A stretch of DNA of 42,213 nucleotides from Vulgatibacter sp035565615 (GCA_035565615.1 DATMSB010000018.1:1-42213); one strand, 5' to 3'. Counted from the first letter of the stretch, positions 1 to 10,290 are shown. Notes: a model not told the origin generated them from the letters alone. Program-made: numbers and translations.

Positions 1-230
1 CCAAGAAGCCGGCCGCCCGGAAATCGACGGCGAAGAGGACCGCCGCCAAGAAGCCGGCCGCCCGCAAGACCACGACCCGCGCCAAGGCGGGTTCCCTGAC
101 GGCCGCCCGGAAGACGGCGGCCAAGAAGACCTCCGCCAAGAAGCCGGCGGCGAAGAAGAACGCCGCGAAGAAGGCCCCCCGCAAAGCCAAGGCCGTCGCG
201 GCCCCGGTCCTCGTGCCGGCCGAGGGCTGA
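1..230 (+). CDS. Histone H1-like Lys/Ala-rich protein, C-terminal end (partial)
   Basis: The gene enters from before the window; codons begin at base 3 and end at TGA 228-230. The visible 75 residues are almost only Lys, Ala, Arg, Pro and Thr, built from irregular repeats such as KKPAARK and AAKK, then a non-basic end, VAAPVLVPAEG. This composition is typical of bacterial histone-H1-like or AlgP-like tails, which bind DNA or compact the nucleoid non-specifically. The N-terminal domain that would name the protein is missing, so the tail could also belong to another protein with a basic extension. A strong hairpin follows 25 bases after the stop. Confidence 0.75.
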   Translation, partial: KKPAARKSTAKRTAAKKPAARKTTTRAKAGSLTAARKTAAKKTSAKKPAAKKNAAKKAPRKAKAVAAPVLVPAEG

Positions 231-254
231 AGGCAGCCGTACGAGTCGTTTCAT

Positions 255-297
255 GAGGCGGCCCGGTTCCCCGAAGAGAGGGAATCCGGGCCGCTTC
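255..297. terminator. Hairpin terminator after the H1-like gene
   Basis: The arms gaggcggcccggttccc (from 255) and gggaatccgggccgcttc (to 297) pair over about 16 bases with one bulge and one mismatch around an 8-9 base loop. A short weak T stretch (gtttcg) follows. It lies 25 bases after the preceding stop and 30 bases before the next start, as expected for an intrinsic terminator in a high-GC genome. Confidence 0.6.
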
Positions 298-311
298 GTT
301 TCGCGCGGGTG

Positions 312-317
312 TAGGGT
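312..317 (+). promoter_or_regulatory. Possible -10 element before rqcH
   Basis: TAGGGT sits 11 bases before the ATG at 329, directly after the terminator hairpin. There is no recognisable Shine-Dalgarno between it and the ATG, so a leader of only about 5 bases would result. No -35 box is visible. The position is suggestive but the match is weak. Confidence 0.3.
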
Positions 318-328
318 CTCCATCGGCC

Positions 329-1780
329 ATGTCCCTCTCCGCCTCCGAGCTCGCCGCCGTCGTCGCCGAGCTGCAGCCCCTCGTGGGCGGCACCGTCCAG
401 AAGATCCGGGTCCCCAGCCCCCGCGTGGCGATCCTCGAGCTGCGCATCCCCGGTGCGACGCTCGAGCTCCTGCTGGGCGCCGAGCCCGACGAGACGAGGA
501 TCCACCTCGCCACGGAGCGCCCTCCCTCGCCCCGGACGCCCCTCCATCTGCAGAACCTGCTCCGCGCCCACCTCCTCCCGTCGCGCCTGGCGGGGCTGCG
601 CCAGATCCCGGGGGAGCGGATCGTCCGCCTCGACTTCGAGACGCCGGCGGGGAGGCGCGCGCTCGTCGCGGAGCTCACCGGACGGCACGGAAACCTGATC
701 CTCCTCCGGGAGGACGACGTGGTCATGGGGCTCGCCGTCCCCAGCTCCTCGACCACCAGGCCCCTGCTCCCCGGCCATCCGTACGCGCCGCCCCCTCCTC
801 GCGAACGCGCGGCCCCGGAGCGGCAGCCGTTCGAGGTGGGGCGCGGTCCCTACCCGATCTCGGCGGCGATCGAGGCGCGGTACGGGCCTCTCGCCAGGCA
901 GCGAGCCCTGGCGGAGCGAAGGCGGGAGGCGCTGCGGGGCGTGGCGGCGGCGCGCAAGCGGATCGGCACCGCGCTCCAGCGGATCCAGGGGGAGCGGGCC
1001 CGGGCGAAGGACGCCGGGACCTGGCGGCGCTGGGCCGATCTGCTGGCGCCGCTGGCATCCAGGATCCCCCGGGGCGCCACCTCGATCCGGGCCACCGAGT
1101 ACACGGAGGCCGGGACCGTGGAGGTGGAGGTGCCGCTGCGGCCCGAGCTCACCGGCAGGGAGAACCTCGAGCGCTATTACAAGGAGTATCGGCGGATGCG
1201 CGCCGCCGAGGAGCGGATCGCCGCCCGCGAGGCGGAGCTCGGGCAGCGGGAGGCGCGCCTGGCCGCCCTCGCCTCCCGCCTCGCCGCCGCCCAGACCGAG
1301 GGGGAGATCGACGAGCTGGCCCGGGAGGCGGCGGCGGTGGGCGCGGGCCCGCGGATCCAGCGCCGCGCCGCGAAGGGCGAGGCGGCGCGCCCTCCCTACC
1401 GCACCTACGTCTCCGCGACCAGGCGATCGATCTGGGTGGGGCGGGGCGCCAGGGAGAACGACTCCCTCACCTTCCGGGTGGCGAAGGGGAACGACCTCTG
1501 GCTCCACGCCCGGGGCGTCGCCGGCGCCCACGTGGTCGTCCCCGCCTCCCCCGGATCGCCTCCCGACGAGCCGACCCTCCTGGACGCCTGTGCCCTCGCC
1601 GCACACTTCAGCGGCGCCAAGGGAGAGGCGGTGGCCGAGATCGCCCAGACCCGGGTCCGCCACGTCCGAAAGCCCAAGGGGAGCGCGCCCGGCGCCGTGG
1701 TCTTCACCCAGGATCGATCGATCCCCTACCGCCACGAGGAGGATCGGATCGCCCGCCTCCTCGCCCAGCAACCGGGCTGA
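329..1780 (+). CDS. rqcH: NFACT-family ribosome quality control protein (RqcH/Rqc2-like)
   Basis: This 483-residue protein has the NFACT order. An NFACT-N domain covers about 1-150 (LVGGTVQKI near 18, LHLQNLLRAHL near 72, LTGRHGNLILL near 116). A charged coiled-coil arm covers about 265-330. An NFACT-R RNA-binding domain covers about 365-475 (NDLWLHARGVAGAHVVV, then VRHVRKPKGSAPGAVVF). Family members bind the peptidyl-tRNA-blocked 50S subunit and recruit tRNA-Ala to add C-terminal alanine tails that mark stalled chains for degradation. The Asp-Arg pair needed for tailing in B. subtilis RqcH aligns by eye with Glu96-Arg97. It is about 80 residues shorter than B. subtilis RqcH, probably in the middle domains. 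It appears to be a single-gene unit. Confidence 0.9.
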   Translation: MSLSASELAAVVAELQPLVGGTVQKIRVPSPRVAILELRIPGATLELLLGAEPDETRIHLATERPPSPRTPLHLQNLLRAHLLPSRLAGLRQIPGERIVRLDFETPAGRRALVAELTGRHGNLILLREDDVVMGLAVPSSSTTRPLLPGHPYAPPPPRERAAPERQPFEVGRGPYPISAAIEARYGPLARQRALAERRREALRGVAAARKRIGTALQRIQGERARAKDAGTWRRWADLLAPLASRIPRGATSIRATEYTEAGTVEVEVPLRPELTGRENLERYYKEYRRMRAAEERIAAREAELGQREARLAALASRLAAAQTEGEIDELAREAAAVGAGPRIQRRAAKGEAARPPYRTYVSATRRSIWVGRGARENDSLTFRVAKGNDLWLHARGVAGAHVVVPASPGSPPDEPTLLDACALAAHFSGAKGEAVAEIAQTRVRHVRKPKGSAPGAVVFTQDRSIPYRHEEDRIARLLAQQPG

Positions 1781-1797
1781 CCCGGCCTTCCCCCGGG

Positions 1798-1833
1798 CTG
1801 TGGAAGATCTGTGGATGTCTGTTGATGACATCC
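1798..1833. repeat. Phased CTGTGGA repeats overlapping an inverted repeat
   Basis: CTGTGGA occurs at 1798-1804 and 1809-1815 and CTGTTGA at 1819-1825, at 11- and 10-base periods, so on one helix face. The perfect inverted repeat GGATGTC (1813-1819) / GACATCC (1827-1833) with a 7-base loop overlaps them, and an AT-richer stretch follows. It lies between rqcH and the SprT-like gene, so it may be a regulator-binding site for the latter or a weak terminator for rqcH. The heptamers partly resemble half of a DnaA box (TGTGGATAA), but none matches fully. Confidence 0.4.
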
Positions 1834-1927
1834 CAAATAAGCGAGATCACGAGTGATTTTGACGCGCAGCGGGCTGGATCTTGTCGATTCCAAGGCCCTT
1901 TGGCTACCATCGGCCCGATTCATTCCC

Positions 1928-2797
1928 ATGGCACGCAAAAATCCTCGACAACTGTCGCTGCCGCTCCGTTCGACCCGCTCCCGCCCGACGGCAGCGCCCA
2001 GGTCAAGCCACACCGGGCGGTCGAGCGCGTATCTCGTCCCGTCGGTCGGGAAGCGAAACGAGGTGCGGGCGCAGCTCGAGGAGCGGGCGGTCCTCCTCGC
2101 CGATCGGCTGGCGACCCTCCTCTCCGAGCAGGTCCGCCTCACGGTCACCGACAACACCTCGACCATGATCTCCTTCCGGCGGAGCCGGTCGATGGTCTCG
2201 TACCGGGTCCACCGCATGTTCCTCGACGCGCCCCCCGAGGTGGTGCGGGCGCTGGCGGACTACGCGATGCAGGCCCGCCGCCAGGCGGGGCGGGTGATCG
2301 ACGCATACGTGAAGCAGAACGAGTCGAAGGTCCGCAGGGCGCGGGCGATGCGCCAGGCCCAGGGCCTCGATCCGTACGGCAGGGTCCACGACCTGCAGGC
2401 GATGTTCGATCGCCTCAACGATCGCTTCTTCCAGGGGCGGATCGAGGCCCGGATCGGATGGGGCAGGGAGGCGCCCGGGCGCCGCCGCCGGTCGATCAAG
2501 ATGGGCACCTACTTCCACGACGCCCGGGTGATCCGCATCCACCCGGCGCTCGATCGGGAGGAGGTCCCCGCGTTCTTCGTTAGCTTCGTGATCTTCCACG
2601 AGATGCTCCACCAGGCGATCCCCCCGCAGGTGGTGGGCGGCAGGCGGATCTCGCACACGCCCGAGTTCCGCGCCTTCGAACGCCGCTATCCCGACTACGA
2701 GCGGGCGATCGCGTGGGAGCAGGCGAACCTCCCCCTCCTCCTGGGGAGCCGCATGGCGCGCAGCCGCCGCTTCGATCCCGACGACCTGCTCGCATGA
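1928..2797 (+). CDS. SprT-like zinc metalloprotease
   Basis: The 289-residue product carries the SprT-like active site. His224-Glu225-x-x-His228 in FHEMLH binds zinc and supplies the catalytic Glu, and His243 in ISHTPEF is the likely third ligand. The conserved first half of the fold is visible around 155-180 (FDRLNDRFFQGRIEARIGW). Residues 1-40 are basic and Ser/Arg-rich without a signal peptide, so the protein is cytosolic. Family members include SprT and, in eukaryotes, Spartan, which degrades DNA-crosslinked proteins; the substrate here is unknown. The ATG at 1928 was preferred over an upstream in-frame start at 1853 because the extra 25 residues look non-coding and overlap the phased repeats. 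Confidence 0.8.
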   Translation: MARKNPRQLSLPLRSTRSRPTAAPRSSHTGRSSAYLVPSVGKRNEVRAQLEERAVLLADRLATLLSEQVRLTVTDNTSTMISFRRSRSMVSYRVHRMFLDAPPEVVRALADYAMQARRQAGRVIDAYVKQNESKVRRARAMRQAQGLDPYGRVHDLQAMFDRLNDRFFQGRIEARIGWGREAPGRRRRSIKMGTYFHDARVIRIHPALDREEVPAFFVSFVIFHEMLHQAIPPQVVGGRRISHTPEFRAFERRYPDYERAIAWEQANLPLLLGSRMARSRRFDPDDLLA

Positions 2798-2942
2798 GCG
2801 ATCCGGAGGCCGGACGCGCTCGGCGACCGCCCGCGGGATCGATCGGGCGCGGCGCCGGCGTTCGGTCGACCGGCGGAAGGGCAGGCGGGCGAGCTCGACC
2901 CGCCCGGGCGAATACGCCGCCCCTGCCACCGTCGTAGCCTTC

Positions 2943-4931
2943 GTGTCCTCCGCCCGCCCCCAGCGCCTCGCCCTCGTCCTCGCCCTGCTGGCGTCGTGCG
3001 CCCACGTGGATCGGGAGCGGGAGATCCTCGGATCCCTGGAGGTGGAGGGGAACCGCACCCTCACCGCCGGCGCGATCCAGGAGAAGCTGGCCCTCGAGCC
3101 GTCGCCGATCTGGCCGTGGGCGGAGCCCCGCTACTTCGACGACGGCACCCTCGTCGGCGACAGGCGGCGGCTCCTGCGCTTCTACCGGAGCGAGGGGTTC
3201 TACGACGCGCAGGTGGAATCCCGCGTCCTGCGCGACGGCCGCGAGGTCCGCGTCGTCTTCGCCGTGTCCGAGGGCGAGGCGACGATCGTCCGGTCCCTCG
3301 CCGTCGAGGGGCTGGCCGACCTCCCCGACGACCACCGGGAGCGGGTCCTCGCCGAGGCGCTCCCGCTGCGGGAGGGCGCCCGCATCCGCGAGGCGGACTA
3401 CGAGGCCGCGAAGGCGGCCCTCGAGCAGCACCTCCGGGACGCCGGCTACGCCGACGCCCGGGTGATCGGGGAGGTGGCGATCGATCCCGTCGAGAAGGCG
3501 GCCCACGTCAGGCTGGTGGCGGAGCCGGGGCCCCGCGTACGCTTCGGCCGGGTGGTGATCACCGGCGCGGCGGAGGTGCCGCGGGAGACGATCCTCGCCA
3601 GGGTGCGGGAGGTGGTGCCGGAGGGGAGGACCTTCAGCGACGAGCGCCTCGCCCAGGTCCAGGCGGCGCTCTTCGATCTGGGGGCGTTCGCGGCGGTGCG
3701 GGTGAGCCGGGGGCCCGCGGACGCCGAGTCCGGCACGGTGCCGATGATCGTGTCGCTGCGGGAGGCGCCGCCGCAGTCGCTGCGGCTGGGCGGCGGCGTG
3801 GGCATGGATCGAGAGCGCCTCGAGGTCCGGGGCATCGGCGAGTACACCCACCGCAACTTCCTGGGCGGCCTGCGCACCTTCCGCCTGGAGAACCGCCTCG
3901 GCTACGCCTTCGTGGGCGAGCGGGCGCTGCAGCTCGAGCCGGCGGAGAGCGGCCCGGTGGGGTCGTCCGCCGCGGACTTCGTCCAACCCGACCTGGTCCG
4001 CCGCGTGGACGGCGCGCTCCGCCTCGAGTACGAGCACGGCCTCGACGCCGCCTACGGCTTCGACTCCGTGCGGGGGCGGGTCGGCTTCCCCTGGAGGCTG
4101 CACCGCAGCCTGGTGTTCACACCCAGTTATCACCTCCAGTTCTTCGCGATCCGCCCCTTCACGGTGGGGACCACCGACTCGAACGGACACGCGTGCGTGG
4201 ACGAGCGGGGCGACTGCGTCCTCTCCTTCGTGGAGGAGCGCCTCGCCTGGGATCGCCGCGACCGCGCGGTGGAGACGACGTCGGGGTGGTACGCGGCGCT
4301 GTCGCTGCAGCAGGGCGGGGGGATGCTCGGCGGGCGCGCCTCCTTTCAGCGGGTGCTCGGCGAGCTGCGCTGGTTCCTGCCGCTGCCGGAGCGGATGGTC
4401 CTCGCGCTGAAGCTCGAGGGCGGCCTCCTCTTCCCCGGCGAGGGGGAGGTGTCGCCGATCATGGCCCGGTTCTACGCGGGCGGCGGCAGCGGCATGCGCA
4501 GCTTCGGCACCAGGCGCCTGTCGCCGCAGAAGCTGCGATCGGGGCGGGCCCTGGCCCCGGAAGGACGGGTGGAGGTGGACGGGATCACGAGGCCGCTCGA
4601 GGCGTCGGACACCGTGCCGGTCGGCGGTGACGCGATGGTCGACGCGTCTGCCGAGCTCCGCCTCCCGATCTGGGGCGATCTGGCCATGGGCCTCTTCGTG
4701 GACGCTGGCCACGTCGCCCACTCGGTGGACGGCCTCGATCCGCTCGGGCCCGACGTCGCCGTGGGCGCGGGCCTGCGCTACCGCACGCCCTTCGGGCCGG
4801 TGAGGCTGGACGTCGGCTACCGCCTCACGTCGCGGCTGCCGCGGATCGTGGCGGCGGACGACACGCTGACGGATTGGACGGTGCCGGAGCCGCCCTTCGC
4901 GGTGCACTTCGCCATCGGGGAGGCGTTCTGA
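2943..4931 (+). CDS. tamA: TamA/BamA-family outer-membrane protein with lipobox (TamL-like)
   Basis: This 662-residue Omp85-superfamily protein has about three POTRA domains (roughly 28-275; for example LEVEGNRTLTAGAIQEKLAL and FGRVVITGAAEVPRETI), then a beta-barrel from about 285 to 662. The barrel includes the typical lid-loop region FYAGGGSGMRSFGTRRLSP and a C-terminal strand ending in GEAF. With TamB it forms an envelope-spanning assembly for outer-membrane protein biogenesis or lipid transport. The signal peptide ends in a lipobox, L16-A17-S18-C19, so the mature protein should be lipidated, as in TamL of Bacteroidota and unlike E. coli TamA. The start is GTG with no clear Shine-Dalgarno. 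The stop overlaps the tamB ATG (ATGA), indicating coupled translation. Confidence 0.9.
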   Translation: MSSARPQRLALVLALLASCAHVDREREILGSLEVEGNRTLTAGAIQEKLALEPSPIWPWAEPRYFDDGTLVGDRRRLLRFYRSEGFYDAQVESRVLRDGREVRVVFAVSEGEATIVRSLAVEGLADLPDDHRERVLAEALPLREGARIREADYEAAKAALEQHLRDAGYADARVIGEVAIDPVEKAAHVRLVAEPGPRVRFGRVVITGAAEVPRETILARVREVVPEGRTFSDERLAQVQAALFDLGAFAAVRVSRGPADAESGTVPMIVSLREAPPQSLRLGGGVGMDRERLEVRGIGEYTHRNFLGGLRTFRLENRLGYAFVGERALQLEPAESGPVGSSAADFVQPDLVRRVDGALRLEYEHGLDAAYGFDSVRGRVGFPWRLHRSLVFTPSYHLQFFAIRPFTVGTTDSNGHACVDERGDCVLSFVEERLAWDRRDRAVETTSGWYAALSLQQGGGMLGGRASFQRVLGELRWFLPLPERMVLALKLEGGLLFPGEGEVSPIMARFYAGGGSGMRSFGTRRLSPQKLRSGRALAPEGRVEVDGITRPLEASDTVPVGGDAMVDASAELRLPIWGDLAMGLFVDAGHVAHSVDGLDPLGPDVAVGAGLRYRTPFGPVRLDVGYRLTSRLPRIVAADDTLTDWTVPEPPFAVHFAIGEAF

Positions 4932-7900
4932 TGCGGCGCGCGCTCGCCGGCGCCTGCGTGGCCCTGGCCGCCTCCGCCGCGGCCCTCGCCCTGGTCGCGG
5001 ACACCGCGTGGTTCGGCGGCCTCCTGGGGCGGCGAGTGGCGGCCCTCGTGAGCGAGGGCATCGAAGGGCGGGTGGAGATCGAATCCTTGCGCCCGGGCTT
5101 GCGCTCGCTCGAGATGCTGGGGGTGAAGGCCGTGTCGCCCTCCGGCGCCCGGGTCCTCTCGGTGGAGCGGGCCCGCCTGCGCTGGGATCGGTGGCCGAGG
5201 GCGGGAGGCGACTGGGCGTTCTCCCGCCTGGAGGTGGAGGGCGCCCGGGTCGACGTGGACGTGGGATCGGCCTTCGAGCCCCGGTCGTCGTCCGCCCCTG
5301 CTCGGCCCGGATCGTCGCCGTCGATCTCGTTCGAAGAGGTGGCGATCGACGAGGCGGAGCTGCGGAACGGGGCGGATCCGCTCGCCGAGGCGATCGCCGC
5401 CCGGCTCCGGATGCGGATCGACGCCGAGGGCATGCAGGTGGCGGGATCGACGTCCGGGCGCCTGCCCGATCGGCAGGAGCCGATCGAGGTGGAGGTCGAC
5501 GGCGCCCTCTCCGGTGGCTGGCGCACGATGTCGATCGAGCGCGTCGTTCTGCGTGCGGGTGAGACGACCGCCTCGCTCTCCGTGAAGGCCGATCTCGCCT
5601 CCTGGACGGCGGAGGTCCCGAGGATCGAGATGCACCTGGCGGCGGCGGAGCTCGCGAGCGTCGCGCCCGGTCTCTCCCGCCTGGACGGGTTGCGCGCGAC
5701 GGGGCGGGGAGCCCTCGCGGACGGCGTGGCCCGGGTGGCGCTCTCGCTGGAGCAGGGCGACGCGAACCGCGCGCAGGTGGAGGGAGAGCTGGCGCTCCTG
5801 GGCCTGGGGTGGAGCGTGCGCGCCGCCTCCGTCCAGGTGGAGCCGGCCTCCTTCGCGGACGAGCTGCCGCCCGCGACCCTGCGCGGCGCGATCTCGATCG
5901 CGGGCGCCGGAGGCGAGGTGCGGGAGGTGCGCCTCGACGGCGTGGAGCTCCGCCTCGAGGGGGCGCGGGCCGGCCCCATCGACGCCGCTGCCTGGCGGGA
6001 GGTGGAAGGGTGGAAGATCGAGCGCCTCGCGGCGTCGTTCCCCGGCGGCAGCCTGCGGGCGTCGGGCCGGCTCGGGGCCGAGGAGGCATCGCTGGACTAC
6101 CGGCTGGACGTGGCGCGGCTCGAGAGCGCCGCCGCGGCGGCGGACGCCCTCTGCGGCGCCCTCGGCCTCTCGAGGCCGGAATTGCCCCCGGTGTCCGGAG
6201 ACTTCACCATCACCGGGCGGATCGAGGGGCGCTTCGACGCGCCCGCCATCGCCGCCCGGCTGCGCGCGCCCCGGCTCGAGACGGGCGGCGTCGTCGCCGC
6301 GGACGTCGACCTGCGGGCCCGCGTCTCGGACCTGCGGGGGCGTCCATCGGCGCGCCTAGAAGGATCGATCGGCTCGCTGGGAGACGTGGAGGCGATCGGC
6401 GTGGATCTGGTAGTGCGCGGCGGGCGGGCCAGGGGCAGGGTCGAGGGCCGCAGCCCGATCGGCATGCTCCGCGCGAGGCTCGACGCGGCGATCGCCCCGG
6501 ACCTGTCCCGGGTGCGCTTCGAGTCCTTCGCCTTCCAGTGGCCGGGCTCCACCTGGGCGCTGGTGGAAGAGGCCACCTTGCGCCTCGGCGACGTCGTCCG
6601 GGCGGAGGCGCGGTTCGGAGGACCGGGCGGCGGCGAGCTGTCCGGGGCCGTGTCCGCGGCGCGCGGCAGGTGGAGGGTCGACGCGCGCGGCGAGGGGATC
6701 GAAGTCGCGTCGCTCCCCGCGTTCCTCGGCCTGGATCGCTTCGGCCTCACGGGCCGCGCGTCCTTCACCGCGCAGCTCTCCGAAGACGAGCACGTCGTCG
6801 AGGGAGCGCTCGAGGGCCTCGACCTCGGCGGGATCCCCGGCCTCGTCGGTCGGGTGGCCGGGAGGGCGGAGGTCCGCCTCCGGTCGGAGGGGAAGTGGAG
6901 CGCGCCGGTCCTCTCCGCCTCGCTCCACTCGAGCGGCCTCGAGGTGGAGGGGATCGACGATCTCGCCGCGGCGGTGCGGGGCGGGTGGGCGGACGGAGCC
7001 GCGCGGGTCGAGGTCGAGCTCTCCCGGCGGGGCCGCGCCCTGGCGAGCGCCGAGGCCCGTTGGCAGGGGGGCCTCGACGACCTCGCGTCCTGGGAGGCGC
7101 TCCCCCTTCGCGTCGCCGCCTCCGCCACGGCCCTGGACCTCGCCGAGATCGCGCCCCTCTTCGCAGCCGCCGTGCCGGGCATCGACGTCTCCGGGATCTG
7201 TGACGTCGATCTGCGGGTGGAGGGGAGCGCCGCGGAGCCGGCGATCTCGCTGCGCGCCGCGATCCGTGGCGGCGCGTGGGAGGGGCGGCCGCTGGGCGAC
7301 GCGACGGTGGAGGCGACGAGCCGCGACGGCGTGGTGGCGATCGCCGCCCGCGCCTCCTCGGCGGCGGGAGGCGCGGCGGCGATCGACGCGTCGGTCGGTG
7401 TCGATCTGGGCATCGCCTCGTCCCGGGGACCGCGCCTCGCCGACGCGCCGGTGGAAGCGCAGGTGGAGGTCGAGGGCGCCGAGGTGGGGATCGCGCGGAT
7501 CCTCCTCCCCTCCCTTCGCCAGCTCTCGGGCAGGCTGGACGCCTCCGGCAGGATCACCGGGACCCTCGGCGATCCCCGGGCGGAGGGCGCGATCTCGATC
7601 CGCGACGGTCGGATCGCCCACGACTCGATCGGCGAGCTGCGCGAGGTGGAGCTGGAGCTCGAGGTGGAGCCGCGCCGCGTGATCGTGCGCCGCCTGGCCG
7701 CGCGCTCCTCCGGGACGCTCGTCGCCACGGGCGAGGCCACCCGCGCCGCGGACGGAGGCGATCCGTGGGCGCTGTCCATGCGGGTGGAGGCCAGCCGCTT
7801 CGGCATCGTCTCCAACGATCTGGTGCGGGCCTGGCTGGACGCCCGCGCGCGAGTGACGGGCACGCTCTCGAGCGCCCTCCTCGACGCCGAGATCGAGGTG

Positions 7901-8764
7901 GAGGAGGGCACCATCCGGCTGCCGGATCGGCCCGGCCGATCGATCCAGTCCCTGGAGCCGCACCCCGATTTCCGCCTGGTGGGCGAGGAGCGAGGCGACG
8001 GGGTGGTGGTGGCCGCCGCCGCGGGCCGCGCCTTCCAGGTGCGCCTGCACGTCACCAACCGGCAGCCGCTGCGGCTGCAGGGGATCGATCTGGCCATCGC
8101 GTTGAACGCGAGCCTACGGCTCCAGCACGACGCGGACGGAACGCGCCTCTCCGGCGCCATCGAGACCACCCGAGGGAACCTGCTGGTGATGGGGCGCAGG
8201 TTCGATCTGCAGCGTGGCCGGGTGATCTACCTGGGGACCGAGGCCCTGGACGCGCCGCGGCTGGAGATCACCGCCGTGCAGGAGTCGCCCCACGCCCAGG
8301 TGACGGTGACCATCGGCGGTACGGCGGCGAAGCCCACGGCGGATCTGCGATCGAACCCGCCCATGTCCGAGGCGGAGATCGCGACGCTCCTCGCCACCGG
8401 GCGGCCCCAGCTTCAGCGGGGATCCGGCGGCGTCGGCGAGGCGACCGGCGCCGCCACCGCGCTGGGGGCGGTGGTCACCTCGCAGTTGCGCCGGGGGATT
8501 GCGGCCAAGCTCCCCGTGGACGTGATCTCCGTACAGGCGGGAGAGGAGGGCCTCGAGACCGGGAGCCTCGAGGCGGGGAGCTACGTGACCGATCGGATCT
8601 ACGTGGGCTACTCGCGCAACTTCGGCGTGCTGGAGACCGATCGGCGCAACGCCAACGAGGTGCGGGTCGAGTACCAGCTCCATCGCCAGTGGACGCTGGA
8701 GGTCACCTACGGCGATCGGGGCGCGGGCGACGCGGGCGTGTTCTGGAGGCGCGAGTTCCGCTGA
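4931..8764 (+). CDS. tamB: TamB, translocation and assembly module inner-membrane component
   Basis: This 1277-residue protein has an N-terminal membrane anchor at about 2-25, a very long beta-rich AsmA/TamB-type repeat region (EVEGA-, DVDLRA- and ARVEVEL-like strands), and a well-conserved C-terminal DUF490/TamB domain over about the last 330 residues. Diagnostic C-terminal segments are RFDLQRGRVIYLGTE, PTADLRSNPPMSEAEIATLL, and YVTDRIYVGYSRNFGV before FWRREFR. The protein spans the periplasm as a hydrophobic groove reaching the Omp85 partner and is implicated in phospholipid transport and outer-membrane assembly. It begins inside the tamA stop codon, so the two are one operon. A hairpin follows 10 bases after the stop. 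No frame disruption was seen. Confidence 0.93.
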   Translation: MRRALAGACVALAASAAALALVADTAWFGGLLGRRVAALVSEGIEGRVEIESLRPGLRSLEMLGVKAVSPSGARVLSVERARLRWDRWPRAGGDWAFSRLEVEGARVDVDVGSAFEPRSSSAPARPGSSPSISFEEVAIDEAELRNGADPLAEAIAARLRMRIDAEGMQVAGSTSGRLPDRQEPIEVEVDGALSGGWRTMSIERVVLRAGETTASLSVKADLASWTAEVPRIEMHLAAAELASVAPGLSRLDGLRATGRGALADGVARVALSLEQGDANRAQVEGELALLGLGWSVRAASVQVEPASFADELPPATLRGAISIAGAGGEVREVRLDGVELRLEGARAGPIDAAAWREVEGWKIERLAASFPGGSLRASGRLGAEEASLDYRLDVARLESAAAAADALCGALGLSRPELPPVSGDFTITGRIEGRFDAPAIAARLRAPRLETGGVVAADVDLRARVSDLRGRPSARLEGSIGSLGDVEAIGVDLVVRGGRARGRVEGRSPIGMLRARLDAAIAPDLSRVRFESFAFQWPGSTWALVEEATLRLGDVVRAEARFGGPGGGELSGAVSAARGRWRVDARGEGIEVASLPAFLGLDRFGLTGRASFTAQLSEDEHVVEGALEGLDLGGIPGLVGRVAGRAEVRLRSEGKWSAPVLSASLHSSGLEVEGIDDLAAAVRGGWADGAARVEVELSRRGRALASAEARWQGGLDDLASWEALPLRVAASATALDLAEIAPLFAAAVPGIDVSGICDVDLRVEGSAAEPAISLRAAIRGGAWEGRPLGDATVEATSRDGVVAIAARASSAAGGAAAIDASVGVDLGIASSRGPRLADAPVEAQVEVEGAEVGIARILLPSLRQLSGRLDASGRITGTLGDPRAEGAISIRDGRIAHDSIGELREVELELEVEPRRVIVRRLAARSSGTLVATGEATRAADGGDPWALSMRVEASRFGIVSNDLVRAWLDARARVTGTLSSALLDAEIEVEEGTIRLPDRPGRSIQSLEPHPDFRLVGEERGDGVVVAAAAGRAFQVRLHVTNRQPLRLQGIDLAIALNASLRLQHDADGTRLSGAIETTRGNLLVMGRRFDLQRGRVIYLGTEALDAPRLEITAVQESPHAQVTVTIGGTAAKPTADLRSNPPMSEAEIATLLATGRPQLQRGSGGVGEATGAATALGAVVTSQLRRGIAAKLPVDVISVQAGEEGLETGSLEAGSYVTDRIYVGYSRNFGVLETDRRNANEVRVEYQLHRQWTLEVTYGDRGAGDAGVFWRREFR

Positions 8765-8774
8765 GGTGGCCCAT

Positions 8775-8808
8775 CCGCCCGCCCTCGCCCGCGGGGCGAT
8801 GCGGGCGG
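8775..8808. terminator. Bidirectional hairpin between tamB and the response regulator
   Basis: CCGCCCGC (8775-8782) pairs perfectly with GCGGGCGG (8801-8808), with further pairing inside (TCGCCC with GGGGCGA). It fills the 46-base gap between two convergent genes, as expected for a terminator shared by both strands. Confidence 0.65.
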
Positions 8809-8810
8809 CG

Positions 8811-10157
<1,347 letters not shown>

Positions 10158-10290
10158 GGCTCACCTCCGAGCTCGTCCAAACTTCATCCCCGGGTGGGTA
10201 ACGGCCTGCCAACGTTAAGCACGCCCCCGTAGCCGCCAAGTGCACCCCACCTGCATCCTGGGGGCGGAAGCGGCCGGCGAGAGGATGCGC

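Noticed and set aside
1798..1860. Replication origin
   Set aside because: The heptamers match DnaA boxes only partly, and dnaA, dnaN or other origin genes are not in the window.
2935..2940. TAGCCT as a -10 box for tamA
   Set aside because: It ends only 2 bases before the GTG, so transcription would start inside the coding sequence; it does not fit the spacing seen at the other genes.
2580..6089. A 1169-codon open frame on the minus strand across tamA and tamB
   Set aside because: It is Arg/Pro/Ala-rich with no motifs and lies antisense to two clearly conserved genes; long antisense frames are expected at this GC content.
10190..10235. Sigma-54 promoter upstream of the response regulator (TTGGCAGG...TTACC on the minus strand)
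   Set aside because: Spacing and the GC element do not fit the -24/-12 consensus.
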